This document shows, in pieces, positions 44,980 to 56,159 of a stretch of DNA of 64,000 nt. A program made the position numbers and the translations under genes. The notes below the pieces were generated by a model. That model made no database searches and was not told where the DNA came from. It saw nothing but the letters and a program-made list of their open reading frames with translations. Source of the stretch: Choanephora cucurbitarum (lineage: Eukaryota > Mucoromycota > Mucoromycetes > Mucorales > Choanephoraceae); NCBI GenBank assembly GCA_025331435.1, contig JAIWNI010000065.1, positions 62,001-126,000 of the forward strand. The letters are read 5' to 3'. Position 1 is the stretch's first letter. Each line of letters starts with the position of its first letter.

Positions 44980-46687
44980 GTTACTAGAATTAACAGAAGG
45001 TATGAGTAAAGTCAGAAGAAAAAAGAAGATTTGCGTGTTTAAAAACCTTCTTCAAGCGCATAACTCTACCGAGTCTCCGATCCAAAAATCACAAACCTTA
45101 ATCGGACTAACATAATATGGACCGTCATTTTCAATTGGACACTTTTCTGAAAGGATTGGTGAGCTTCGTGTATACGTCAAACGAACAGGCTCTAATCATG
45201 GTATCATACATTGAATTCAGAAGAACAATCTCTCTTGTACTCATTAAAACTGTTTTAATCTGCTTTTTCTTCTTTTGCTCCCGAAGCAAGTAAAACATGT
45301 TGTATGACTTTAAGGAATAACATGGGTCGTTTACCGCCCATTAGTTCAAATTTAGTTCGTATGTTTTAATTGAAGACTGACATAAGTCATTCGCTTGTAT
45401 CCTTCCAATGTATGCCTCGAACTCTCTTATTCTGGGCCTGAATAACAGCAGAAGTTTAAAATCATAAAAACTCAGATGTCTATGCTGCAATAGTCTTCTT
45501 TTATGCACTCCTTTTCAGATGAAGAGAATTAAGCTCTCGAATGCCTTGATACATTAAGCCAACATGCTATTGTTGCTTTGCCTTCTTTGTTTTCTAGATG
45601 ATGCCACTCTACTTCGTTATTGTCATCCTGGTTTCAGCTTTTCCTCATAACAATTACAATACTCTGATTAGTCATGCAATTAAACTTCAGAATGAAATCG
45701 ATTAAGAGAAAAAACAAATGACGATTTAGCATAGATAGCAAAGTATTGCTTTCTTTTTTATTGAAGAAAGTATGATGTAAAAGTCTTACTAATTGTGGCC
45801 ATTCTAATTTCGTTACTCTTATGATAGAAAGTTCTTTATATGCTGTAAATCTACTAATATAGCTTTGACATAATTCGAACACAGAATACTTCGAATTGCA
45901 AAAAAAAAAAATCACTTGCTAGTTTGAAAGTACAGAGATTGATATTGATGATATGTTCTAAGGTTTGCATAGGAGCCGCTTCATCTATTCCACTTGCAAA
46001 TCGTCGCTATATACATGTTTTGATCGATAACGCTTATGGCAAGAAAAGACATCTGTACTTTGTGCATTTTGTCGAATAAATCAACGTATGTTTTGATGCT
46101 TGTCACTCTTCAATCACGCTACGATGAAGATGATGGAGGCCAAAAGCCCATTCCTGGTGCAATTTGAGTCCAGCTTTTGGGTGCACAAATGGTTGATTCG
46201 TTTTTTTTTCTCAAGCACTATATTTCAAGGTCTAATCATATATGCTCGAAAGAAAAAAAAAGTAGATCTAGAACATAAAGCATGTTTTTCTCATTATCAA
46301 GGCAGAGAGCGAGTACGTCAACACAAAGTCTACTTGAGTAGATCGCTTCTGCATAAATCTTTCTAGACAGTTTGTGACAAACGCATGCAAAGCTCACAGG
46401 TGTAACGTAAAAAGTTTACCCAAGTCAGTTGTTTTGGCTAAACCTTTTTTCTGTAGAAATATTTGCAATGTTACAAACTCAAGTTGATCGTACTGCTTGG
46501 CTGGTTTCTGAGCAATCCTATACGGCTTCCTATTTATTAGTAGCATTCAAAAGCTGAATGTGTCAACCATATCATCTTGTGCTAAACAGTGATATAAGGT
46601 GCGATAATTTTACAAGTTACACCCTACCATATTTCTTTTCTTTTCTTCTTTCATTTTTGGCTTTGATCTGCAACACACTCTTAAGAG
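44980..46687. other. Intergenic, 1.7 kb, no gene supported
   Basis: AT-rich. Short ORFs at 45634-45915 (-) and 46100-46366 (+) lack recognisable motifs and have low-complexity stretches. Confidence 0.45.
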
Positions 46688-47215
46688 ATGAACCGTTTGG
46701 GGTTTGGCGAGTTTCACCGGAAACACTTTGGCCCAGAACAACAGCAATACTGGCAGTCTATGCTTTTCCAGCAAGCACCTCACATGTACGATGAGTCTTA
46801 TTATCCAAATTATGATCAGCAGGCATGGAATAAAGAAGAAGAAGATCAACCTGTAACAGAAGAACCTACTGAAGATTACCCAGATCAGGCGCTTTCAAGA
46901 GAAGCTATTGAGATCCTTCAATTCTCCGAAGCCTACAGAAAGGAACGTGAGCGAGAACGCCTAGAGATAGAAAAGGAAGAGGCGAAGGGAATGGAAGGTT
47001 GGCAGTATGGTGAATCTAATGTGCTTGTGAGTGGAGGAATAGAGGCCCCTGCTACCAATTTGGTATTAACAAGACCACGTCCTACTGAAGAATCAGAAAT
47101 TAGAATGAAAGAAGACATGCTGAATTCTGCTTTTTTAGCAAGCTGTTCCAATCTCAATTCTACTGATCGAGATGATAATATAGTATTATGGCCTGTTGTT
47201 CCGCTTAAACTTTAG
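46688..47215 (+). CDS. Gemin8-like protein (tentative)
   Basis: A single exon of 175 residues. N-terminal FGEFHRKHFGPEQQQYWQSM, with Trp/Tyr/Met spacing, is followed by an acidic Asp/Glu/Pro middle, then ALSREAIEILQFSEAYRKER with a charged helix, GWQYGESNVLVSGG, and a Leu-rich end (LWPVVPLKL). The aromatic W..Y motif near the start together with a later acidic segment and (F/L)..S..YRKER helix resembles Gemin8, an SMN-complex subunit used in snRNP assembly. The resemblance is by pattern only, so an unassigned fungal protein remains possible. The frame is intact and acidic overall. Confidence 0.5.
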   Translation: MNRLGFGEFHRKHFGPEQQQYWQSMLFQQAPHMYDESYYPNYDQQAWNKEEEDQPVTEEPTEDYPDQALSREAIEILQFSEAYRKERERERLEIEKEEAKGMEGWQYGESNVLVSGGIEAPATNLVLTRPRPTEESEIRMKEDMLNSAFLASCSNLNSTDRDDNIVLWPVVPLKL

Positions 47216-48525
47216 TTTCCCCAAAAATCAAAACTGAATACCAAAAGGCGGTTTCCTATCATGGTGGAAAAAAAAAAGCGAAGTAGCTCAATATTGCTAA
47301 ATACTATCGAATTTCTGGTGCAACTAACAGAGTAAACATACATCCTCAAGAGATGTAAAGCACAATAAAATTAGAATGCCTATACCCTAAACTTTTGAAA
47401 CATGTAGATGTATCTAGTATGGTTTTTACCTATACAATTTCAAAGACTCTTTAAACTGTATTGTTTCAATATTATTGCTATTGGATAGATCAGTTTTTAT
47501 TGACGACAAGCATTTATCTCATTGTCATTTTAAGGTGGTCAAATCAACGCTTGACAAGCGAGAAACAAGAACAAGCAAAAGAGATGATGGGTCTTTAAGT
47601 ATCCTCCTATGAGAGGATGAAGGAAGAAGCTTATCAGGAACTTGATCGGAATGACAAAAGAAATGCGAAAGATGTTCTCGTGCGTCTTCTTGTGGTATTG
47701 GCACGACTAAATAGGACATTGATGGCTACATAAGGAATGCAATTCAAGGCTCAGGCAGGATCTATAAGAAATATCATCAAAACCAAGGCCAACCCAAAAA
47801 TCTCCCTATTGTTCATGGTTTTGCCTCAAGCTCTACTTGTGTATACGGGAATGTTATTAGTGAAAGAAGATCGATACTCGATATTCCCTGGGAATTTTTT
47901 TAATAAAGACATAAAAACAAAGAATATATCGAATTTTGCGACTTTCGGTACAGCGTCTCTTCCATCATTGAGCAAAAACGTATAAAAAAGATAGAGTATG
48001 GGTGAACTCTTGACCCTTAGTACTGCTGGATTTCATACTTCTTAACTCTGCAACAACTATCTTTATTAAAACCTTCTGTTTAAATCCATCTGACATCAAT
48101 TTGCAACACTTATCGTTCAAGCAATCATAGCTGTCAACCTACTCTATGCGACAATAGCAGCAATTAGCGTAAGAGTTTCGAGGTAAGTGGCTTTTATTAC
48201 TTTTCGATCATGTCAACTCAATTTCTTTTCATGCGGCCTTATTTTTGTGTCATCTCCTTTATTGTACATCACCATCTACTTTTTTTTTTCTGCTAAATTA
48301 ATTTTTTTCTACAAATTTGGTAAAAATCGTCTCAAATACAAGTCCATAAATAATATTTCATAAATTTAACGTACTTTCTCCTTTTTTTTTCTTCTTTTTC
48401 TTTTTTCTTTCGATTTTCTCAACTTGTACTTAGGCTACTTTTTATAGGTTTTTGTGTACATAGATTACATTTGCGTATACATATACAAAGAAAGAGAGAA
48501 TCATTTGTGTGTACATATAAATTAG
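47216..48525. other. Intergenic; weak coding-like text only
   Basis: Short frames at 47525-47719 (-) and 47737-47985 (+) look partly coding but have no recognised motif; they may be remnants of a mobile element. The last 250 bp are strongly pyrimidine-rich (CTTTTTCTTTTTT runs), fitting the promoter/leader of the ABC gene. Confidence 0.4.
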
Positions 48526-51500
48526 ATGGTAAATAAGCTAAGTTTATTTCCACCATCTTATTCAGTGGATCAATTCACTTGGTCTTCACCTTTTGTCATT
48601 GGTCCAAGCATTTTACTTGGTGTTTTTTTCCTCGTCGGCATCCCCCGTTACCTTCACAACCGTCATTCTAGCAATGGTTCATCTATCATTAACAGACGCC
48701 TGACAGCTTTCTCGAAATTCCTGGTCTTCTTGTGCTTTGTAGTAGTATTCACATTGATTGCTGATGCAACTGTCATTGTCACAAGAGCTATTCTCGAACA
48801 ATACTGGACATCATCTGTATTGGCTTTCTATATCGGTATTTCATGGCTGGCATGGGCATTGAGTTTATTTGCTCTTGCTGATGAAACTCAACAATTTGGA
48901 AAATGGTATTGGACTCAGTACCTATTTTGGATCTTGGCTGTTGTCAGTGATACCTTAGTAGGTTGGTTATGGACCATGGCTATTCTTAAGCCGGAGCCAA
49001 GTAAGTTGGTTTTTTCTTTTAGTACGTTCTCTCTTTTTTTCTTTCTTTCTGAGAATGGATATACTACATTTGCAAAGAAAAAGAAAATGATGAAAAAAGC
49101 ATTTGTTTTCTATCAAGAAAAAGAGAGAAAGAGATGAACAGTTGGAAAGTGTAAGGGAAAGTAACGGCTAAGGGGGTCTAACAAAATTTTTCTGCGTAGA
49201 TACAGAATTGACAATATACGATCATTTCCTATTGGGCATATTCGTAATCCGATATATAGTGGAAGTCATCATCGTACTTTTGTCAATTGCTCATTTATTC
49301 AGTACCAATCACAACACTATTCAAGAAGCTTCCGAAACTTCGCCTCTTTTGACCTCAACTCAGAATAGACAATATGGCGTAGTTGAAGTCGAAGCAATCG
49401 ACACATCCGAAAAAGAACTTAGTCCCTTCAATGGATTTGTTGAAAAAATGCGAAAGTTGTTGCCATTCATTTGGCCTCACCGAAATCTTAAGTTGCAACT
49501 ATACGTTGTACTATGTTTTGTTATTATGATCCTTGGATTTGCTGTCAACTTGCTTGCACCACGTCAAATTGGTCAAATTGTAGATAATCTGAAAGAAGGA
49601 CAATTTCCTTGGATTCCTGTCCTATTCTATATAGGTCTTAAATTCCTTCAAGGAGGTGTAAGTCTCATTTTTTGTTTGACATTTTTTTTGAAAACGATTT
49701 TCTAACCTTTTTTTTTTTTAATTTAGTCGGGCCTTCTTCAAGCCATCCAAAATTGGCTTTGGATCCCTATTGGGCAGTTCACTACCAGAGAAATCTCATT
49801 GAAGACATTTAGTCATTTACATAGTTTGTCTTTAGGATTCCATATCAGCCGTAAGACAGGTGAAGTATTACGGGTGATGGACCGAGGTACCAGCTCAGTT
49901 GTTAGCTTGTTGAACCAAATCTTGTTCCAAATCTTCCCTGTCTGGGCCAACATCATTTTGATTTCATTTTTCACAACTTACATGTATGCTCCTTCATTCG
50001 GTTTGATCGTCTTCTTGACTATGATCATGTACATGTATGTGACAGTGGCTGTGACTGAATGGCGAACCAAGTACCGTAGACGTATGATTGAACTGGACAA
50101 CTATGCTCGTACCAAGGCTGTCGATTCTTTACTGAATTTTGAAACAGTAAAGTACTATAATGCAGAAAGCTTCGAGATCAACCGATACAAGGATGCTATT
50201 TTAGAATATCAAGAAGCTGATTGGAAGAGTTCGGTCTCCTTGAACGTATTGAACTTGGCACAAAATGCCATCATCACCGGTGGTCTCTTGAGTGGTTGCT
50301 TGTTGTTTGCTTATGAAGTCTCAAGCGGTGAATTGAGTGCTGGTGATTTTGTAGCGTTTAACATGTATATGATGCAATTGTATACACCTGTAAGATAGAA
50401 TTAAGTTATTGTTGTTTGTTACACTTGCTTGGTATTCAATTTTTTGCATAGTTACACTGGTTCGGTACTTACTATCGAATGATCCAATCAAACTTTATCG
50501 ATATGGAAAAAATGTTAGAGTTATTAGATGAAGTTCAGACTGTTCAAGATGCACCTGATGCAGGAGAGTTGATGGTTTCACAAGGACATGTTGTGTTTGG
50601 TAAATGCTATGATAGACTGTATTATGCATGTTTACTGAATTTGATTTGATAGACAATGTTACATTTTCCTATGACGGACGTCAAACTGCCTTGGACGGTG
50701 TTTCATTTACTATTCCAAAAGGTGCTACTGTAGCTCTTGTTGGTCCTTCCGGTGGCGGTAAATCTACTATTCTCCGCTTGCTCTTCCGATTTTATGATCC
50801 TAATGCCGGTCGCATCTATATTGACGGGCAAGACATTTCTCAAGTAACCCAGTTGTCTCTCAGAAAGAACATCGGTGTCGTACCTCAAGATACAGTTTTG
50901 TTCAACGATACTATCTATTACAACATTCAATATGGTGATGTCAATGCAGATGAGACTCAAATCAAGCGCGCAGCTAAAGCAGCTCAAATTCACGATAAGA
51001 TTGAAACTTTCCCTGATGGTATGCATTCTCTTTTTTTTTATTGTGTCTATATTCCATCATGGCATTGAATCATTTGTATAGGTTATGAAACTAAAGTAGG
51101 TGAGCGCGGTCTTCGTTTAAGTGGCGGTGAAAAAGTAAGTTGAGTTACTGTATATGCTAAGGTACTTTTATTCATCTTTCTTGTATATCTCCAGCAACGT
51201 GTTGCTATTGCCAGAACTATTCTCAAGAACCCACCTATCATTTTGTTAGATGAAGCAACTAGTGCACTTGATACGTAAGTTTTAATTTATCTAGATGATT
51301 TATAACTTATGTGTTTCGTTTTTTTAGTACTACCGAAAGACATATTCAACAAGCTTTATCAGACATGACTAAAGATCGTACTACGCTTGTTGTTGCCCAT
51401 CGCCTCTCTACTATTGTAAGTGCTGACTTAATTTTAGTGTAAGTGATGAACAACCTATTGTTAATAGACATATTGGTTAACCCTTAAAATAGTATCAAGG

Positions 51501-52009
51501 ACGGTAAAGTGGTGGAATCTGGAAGTCATGAGGAATTGATTAAATTGGGGATCCAAAATGAAGAAGGTAAACCTTATTTTTTTCTAAAGAAAGCTATCAA
51601 GACAATAACAATTATATGATGGCTAGGCGGCATTTATTATGAAATGTGGCAGAAGCAGTTACACGATGAAAGCGATACATTGAATGATAGTCAAAGCAGT
51701 TCTTCATCTAGTAAAAGAGAACCAAGTCCTGCCCATCCACCTAGAAGAGTTGAATCTCAAATTGTCGAACTTGTTGATACAATAGAAAAGAAGGTGATCA
51801 AAACTACTCCAGCTGAAGTAGAAACAATAGAATTAGACGCTGAAGAGGAAGATATGCCATCAAACAACACTCAAGAACAAACATCAGATCAGCAGAGTCA
51901 GACTGAAGAGCAAGCTGTTGTAGATACCGAAAGCAATGCTGATACAGCCTCCTCAAGCAATAATGCTAACAAAAAGAAAAAGAAGAGAAAGAACAAGAAT
52001 AGAAAGTAA
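48526..52009 (+). CDS. Half-size ABC transporter of the HMT1/ABCB6 (ATM1-like) group
   Basis: Roughly 850-900 residues in about nine exons. An N-terminal membrane domain of about four to five helices ([57 protein letters not shown]) precedes the six-helix ABC core ([56 protein letters not shown]) and one nucleotide-binding domain: Walker [11 protein letters not shown]-loop [12 protein letters not shown], signature LSGGEKQRVAIAR, Walker [15 protein letters not shown]-loop VVAHRLSTI. The added N-terminal domain and the [13 protein letters not shown] motif fit HMT1/ABCB6, vacuolar or mitochondrial exporters of phytochelatin/glutathione-metal or porphyrin-type substrates. The C-terminus has an unusual long Ser/Glu/Gln tail ending in a Lys-rich block ([12 protein letters not shown]). 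The signature motif is split by an intron after GGEK. Confidence 0.92.
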
Positions 52010-52107
52010 ATAAATTAAAACTCCTTTCTTCTGTGTTACTCTTATTTGTTCTTTTAAAGTTCTCTACAGAGAGAGTTGAAACATGTTTATATGATACACT
52101 AAGTTAA

Positions 52108-52815
52108 TCAAGCAGCTTGGTTTACTATAATTTCAGAGATAGCTTCTAAAGCCTATCAAAACATGAAGTTAATATCAAAAGCAACAGTCACATTCCAGTA
52201 AAGATATTTACCATTTTGATATGTGCTCGAATCTTATCTGCTTCTTTTGAGTGCTTGTCAGCAAGACTGATATAAGAAAGGAGGATTAGATGGTGATGAC
52301 AAAAGGCGCATGCATTGTATTATACCTTTGCAATTGCTTTTCTTTCTTGGCTATAAAAGCCTTGGCTTCATCTAAAGTAAACTGTACATGAAAACCAAAA
52401 CCAACATTGACATAAATATACTGAGTATCCGGTCTAACAATATCAAGATGTTAGTTACAAACATACAGTTTTGCCTTGTTGCTTTTTGTCTTTACTATGT
52501 TTACCTACACATGAGCCTGCACATAAAACTGAGATCCTAAATCAACCATCGTCTTGAGTTCCTTTAGGTTGTTTTCTTGAATGGTCTCTATTTGTGTATT
52601 AAGCTTCTGACTACAAGTGGAAGACACTAACGGTGAGACGAAAGGTGGAAGCACATATGAAAGAAAAAGTCGTTCTCTTACTATTCTGCCATGGAATTGA
52701 AAATAGCATCGCGCTCGTCTAGTTCCTTCTTTAGTGAAGGTTTTAGCTTGTGTGTAATGAACTCGTCGTATTTTTTCAGCAAAGCACCAAGATCTTTCTT
52801 TACAGGATCTTCCAT
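52108..52815 (-). CDS. UXT: UXT-type prefoldin-like protein
   Basis: About 150 residues in five exons. UXT is an alpha-prefoldin subunit of the URI/R2TP-associated prefoldin-like complex. It starts MEDPVKKDLGALLKKYDEFI and runs into LKPSLKEELDERDAIFNSM; the next exon is Q-rich coiled coil to LKELKTMVDLGSQFYVQAHV, continued by PDTQYIYVNVGFGFHVQFTL and DEAKAFIAKKEKQLQSLADK. These match the two prefoldin helices and the beta hairpin, with the diagnostic DLG..FYVQA.V.D...IYV stretch. For an open frame the second donor must be GTAGGT (within CATGTGTAGG). The gene is convergent with the ABC transporter at about 100 bp; A/T runs precede its start. Confidence 0.88.
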
Positions 52816-53415
52816 AGTATCTATCAAGAAAAAAAAAAGAGGAAGTAGGAAAACTTTTCGAAAAATCAGACAGAAAGAAGTTTAAGCTGAGTTCAATATT
52901 TAACAGGTTTTGACAGCTCAAAAAGTACATAAAGAAGCTTTCTTTTGCATTTTCTACAGTATACATAGAGAACAATAACTGATTAATTATACAATGCGTT
53001 AGAGCCTAACAATATGAAGAGAAAGAGAGAATTAAAAGGTTGAAATTATGAACGAATGACCAAGGTAAAGCAAATAAGTGTGTTGCAATTCAATGCACTA
53101 TACATACACAACCTGCTAAGTTCGAATGTTGAGGATAGATCTATTTGCTCTTTCAAGCCTAAAGTATCAGGTAACAATGCTAGACTCATAGCCATAAACT
53201 AAGTCATGTTTGGCTGCTCCTGTCTGCTTCTCTTTTTCATGTATGGTGTACGTATGCTTCAAAAGAAAAAAAAGTGAGTTTTCGGAGTGATAATTTGCTT
53301 TTCTTTAAAAAAATACCAAACAATGGAAGAGAACAAGTGGGAGACATACAGTGAAGGTAAAGAAGAACAAACAAAGAGATAGCAAGGAAGTAGAATAACG
53401 CTACAGTGAACAGAA
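52816..53415. other. Divergent region between UXT and COPS9-like genes
   Basis: AT-rich, no additional gene. Probably holds both promoters. The antisense ORFs at 53237-53491 are low-complexity shadows. Confidence 0.4.
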
Positions 53416-53812
53416 ATGGAAGACGATGATCTCGCCATGGATGTAGAAGAGATGGAAGATGAAGATGAAGATATGACACGTAATAGCACAACAGGAAGTC
53501 AACCTGGCAGTAGGCAGTCTTATCTTGAAGAGTTCTCTTCTAAAGCGTCTGGAGCCTTCAAGGGAGGTTCAGTGGCTCCTATGCAAAAACAACCAATAGA
53601 CTATCGCTCCAGTGTGTCTTCACCTATGCATAGCTTTAGCGATATGAGCGATGAAAAGAATGAGACAGATGATCTCTTAACACAGATGCTTTCCAAAATG
53701 GCACACACCAAGTTTTTTAGAGGTAAATGGAGATGGGATTTGAATATCGCGATCTAACTTTTAAGCACATGCAGACTTTGAAGATGACTTTGATGAAGAG
53801 GATTTAACATAA
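53416..53812 (+). CDS. COP9 signalosome acidic subunit, COPS9/CSNAP-like
   Basis: 114 residues, two exons (53416-53722 and 53775-53812). The C-terminus KFFRDFEDDFDEEDLT, preceded by DDLLTQML, closely matches the end of human COPS9 (CSNAP), whose FF.DFED.FD..D tail anchors this small acidic subunit in the COP9 signalosome, the complex that removes Nedd8 from cullins. The last exon carries most of that tail, so an unspliced reading misses it. The N-terminus differs from animal proteins: an acidic run (MEDDDLAMDVEEMEDEDEDM) and a Ser/Gly linker make it about twice the human length. The assignment rests on the tail motif. Confidence 0.7.
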
Positions 53813-53853
53813 AAACCATATTTACAATGATCAGCTTTATTTCCTTATTGTTA

Positions 53854-55512
53854 TTATTCCTCGTCTTTGTCTATTAACTGATCTCCAATAAATGTCTGTA
53901 CTTGCTTCCAAGGCACTCTATGTTGTTCGCCTGAGTCTCTTTCACGAATGGTGACTGTATCGTCTTCTAGACTTTGATAATCCACTGTCACACACCAAGG
54001 TGTACCAATCTCATCATGACGATAATAGCGTTTACCAATCTTGAGTTTTTGAGATTCAACGACAGTGTACCAACCTTTACGACGCAATGATCGAGCTACC
54101 TTTTGCACTAATGGATCGAACTCCTGCTTACCTGTCAATGGCATGACTGCACATTTGATAGGAGCCAGGCGAGGATCGAGTCGAAGCACATTGCGAGGTG
54201 GTTTTCCTTTACCTTCATCTTGCACTTGATGAAATGCATCGCATAAATAGGCCAACATGGCACGGTTGAGACCACATGAACTCTCTACTACGTGTGGCAC
54301 ATAGCGTTTCTCAGCTGGAGTGGGTGCGTTCTCATCCTCCACTTGGAAATTAGCACCAGTGTTGCTGATATGTTGTGTCAAATCGTAGTTGCCACGATGA
54401 GCCACACCTTCTACTTCGCCCCAACCCCAAGGATAATTGTATTCAACATCAGTACAGCCAGTAGCATAATGAGCCATCTCATCTTGAGCATGATCGCGTT
54501 GTCTGAAGTTTTCGGGATGACAGGCATGCTCTAACCACCAATTGAATCGTTCTTTGCGCCAATACTCAAAGTAACGTTTTGATTCCCAAGGTGCAACAAA
54601 ATATTCTAGTTCCATCTGCTCAAATTCAGGTGTTCTGAAGATCCCGTGCTCCAAACGAATCTCATTTCGGAACGACTTGCCTACTTGAGCAATGCCAAAA
54701 GGTGGTTTTGTCTTCATAGTACGTACCACTTGCTCAAAATTGACAAAGACGCCTTGAGCTGTCTCAGGTCGAAGATAAACTGTACTTGGACGAAGAACAT
54801 CATCCACAGCTGATCGTATCATGTTTGTGGATCTATTCTTTTCTTGTTCCTTTAATGTTGTCTGAATCACTCGATCAATTGGATCAATAGGATCTAAGAA
54901 AGTCTTGAACATCAGATTAAACGGTCTGCTGGCTGTCAAGAAAGGAGAGTTTGAATTAGGCTCTACATAGCCATGATAGTCAATCTCTAACGCAGGTTGT
55001 TCAGCTGTTTTCATCTCAAATCGAATACGACCTTGCTGATCGCCTTGTGTAACCTGTGTTGTATAGAGATAAATGTGTTTTCCTTCCACTGTCATTCTGA
55101 CATTAGGTGCAAATTGTTCCTCTAGCGCCTTTTGCCATAAACGAGCTGTGTCCTTGTCGGGTGCTGTGATAGGAATGCGTCCATGTTTATCAAGTGTAAG
55201 AGCAGGTGCTTTGTCAGGTCGGAAACGTTCTTTAGTCAAAGTACAGTCAACAAGGAGATCAGTGAACTCGTCCACATGTCCTGATGCCTTTAGTACTGGG
55301 TGAGGTGTAATAATGCTTGTGTCTATGCCAACCACGTCGTCACGGTAATAGACATGGCGACGCCACCATGAGTTGAGAATATTCTTTTTTAACTCCACAC
55401 CAAGTGGTCCATAATCATAAGCACCACGCAGACCACCATAAATCTCGGCTGATTGATATAAGAATCCACGTCGACGACACAGATCGAGCAATGTACGAAA
55501 CTGTTGTGCCAT
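53854..55512 (-). CDS. glyS: Glycyl-tRNA synthetase, bacterial alpha2 type, intronless
   Basis: A single exon of 552 residues. It charges tRNA-Gly. N-terminal FRTLLDLCRRRGFLYQSAEI followed by YGGLRGAYDYGPLG is the class II core start; RPETAQGVFVNF and GKSFRNEIRLEHGIFRTPEF are motif 2, GWGEVEGVAHRGNYDLTQH sits where bacterial alpha2 GlyRS has GWGELWGIA.R.DYDL..H, and ESSCGLNRAMLAYLCDAF is motif 3. The anticodon-binding domain ends YYRHDEIGTPWCVTVDYQS and TVTIRERDSGEQHR. Fungal cytosolic GlyRS is longer and has large insertions; this version lacks them and reads like the alpha2 enzymes of Gram-positive and Deinococcus-type bacteria. No clear presequence is seen (MAQQFRTLLDLCRRR could act weakly). 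The absence of introns in an intron-rich genome fits acquisition from bacteria. It is divergent from the Som1-like gene. Confidence 0.92.
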   Translation of the reverse strand: MAQQFRTLLDLCRRRGFLYQSAEIYGGLRGAYDYGPLGVELKKNILNSWWRRHVYYRDDVVGIDTSIITPHPVLKASGHVDEFTDLLVDCTLTKERFRPDKAPALTLDKHGRIPITAPDKDTARLWQKALEEQFAPNVRMTVEGKHIYLYTTQVTQGDQQGRIRFEMKTAEQPALEIDYHGYVEPNSNSPFLTASRPFNLMFKTFLDPIDPIDRVIQTTLKEQEKNRSTNMIRSAVDDVLRPSTVYLRPETAQGVFVNFEQVVRTMKTKPPFGIAQVGKSFRNEIRLEHGIFRTPEFEQMELEYFVAPWESKRYFEYWRKERFNWWLEHACHPENFRQRDHAQDEMAHYATGCTDVEYNYPWGWGEVEGVAHRGNYDLTQHISNTGANFQVEDENAPTPAEKRYVPHVVESSCGLNRAMLAYLCDAFHQVQDEGKGKPPRNVLRLDPRLAPIKCAVMPLTGKQEFDPLVQKVARSLRRKGWYTVVESQKLKIGKRYYRHDEIGTPWCVTVDYQSLEDDTVTIRERDSGEQHRVPWKQVQTFIGDQLIDKDEE

Positions 55513-55640
55513 TAGATCTATAGTGTCGATAGAAAAAACAAAGGAAAAGAAAATTATAAAATAAAATCGAATTTGACCCTGGAAAATGACAGCTACTCTC
55601 TCTCTCTCTTTTTCTCTCTACTTTTTTTTTTGGAAACACC
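55513..55640. promoter_or_regulatory. Bidirectional promoter between GlyRS and Som1-like genes
   Basis: Only 128 bp separate the two ATGs (55512 on the minus strand, 55641 on the plus strand). It contains a CT-dinucleotide tract (TCTCTCTCTCTC, about 55595-55606) and T-run close to the Som1-like start, a plausible shared nucleosome-free region. Confidence 0.5.
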
Positions 55641-55921
55641 ATGGCACATTACACATCTTCGAAACGAGAGGAGATGGCAAAGTTGTATACTCCGGATAAG
55701 TGCAAGCTATATGAACTAGTTCAATACCAATGTGAAGCTAGTCAACATCATATTGAATGCACCCCTTTTGTACGCTTATTCTTAAGGTAATGGAAGTGAT
55801 GGATTTATTCGCATTTTTTTCCAAGAACTGATTTATCAAACACTGCAGGTGTGCGGGCATGCCTACTGTTGAAGTGACACCTGAAATAGATCAACCCAAA
55901 AATTCGACATCAACAAAATAA
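55641..55921 (+). CDS. Som1-like mitochondrial protein (inner-membrane peptidase accessory)
   Basis: 72 residues, two exons (55641-55786, 55849-55921; the intron ends ACTGCAG). The spaced Cys pattern CKLYELVQYQCEAS, then IECTPFVRLF and RCAG, fits the Som1 family (C.L...VQY.C..... I.C.PF.R.F..C), small proteins bound to the mitochondrial inner membrane peptidase complex, needed for maturation of some imported proteins. Four Cys and short length fit. The last few residues are Pro/Thr/Lys-rich. Similarity is pattern-based; another small Cys-motif mitochondrial protein is possible. Confidence 0.65.
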
Positions 55922-56159
55922 ATATCATCAGCTTATCATTGTCTATCACTTCAGGAAAAGAAAACAATCTTTGACTTAGTGATCTTCATACCAATCCACC
56001 TCAAGCATAAAAAAGAAGAGAGGAATATCATATGCATATTTCTCCCACTTGTATATCATTTTTTTTCTTGCAATATATCATGGTTCAACTTGTATATAAA
56101 GCTCACTTTCTCTATCTCTTCGTCTCTTCTTGTTTTGTTGATCTATTCAGACATAATCT

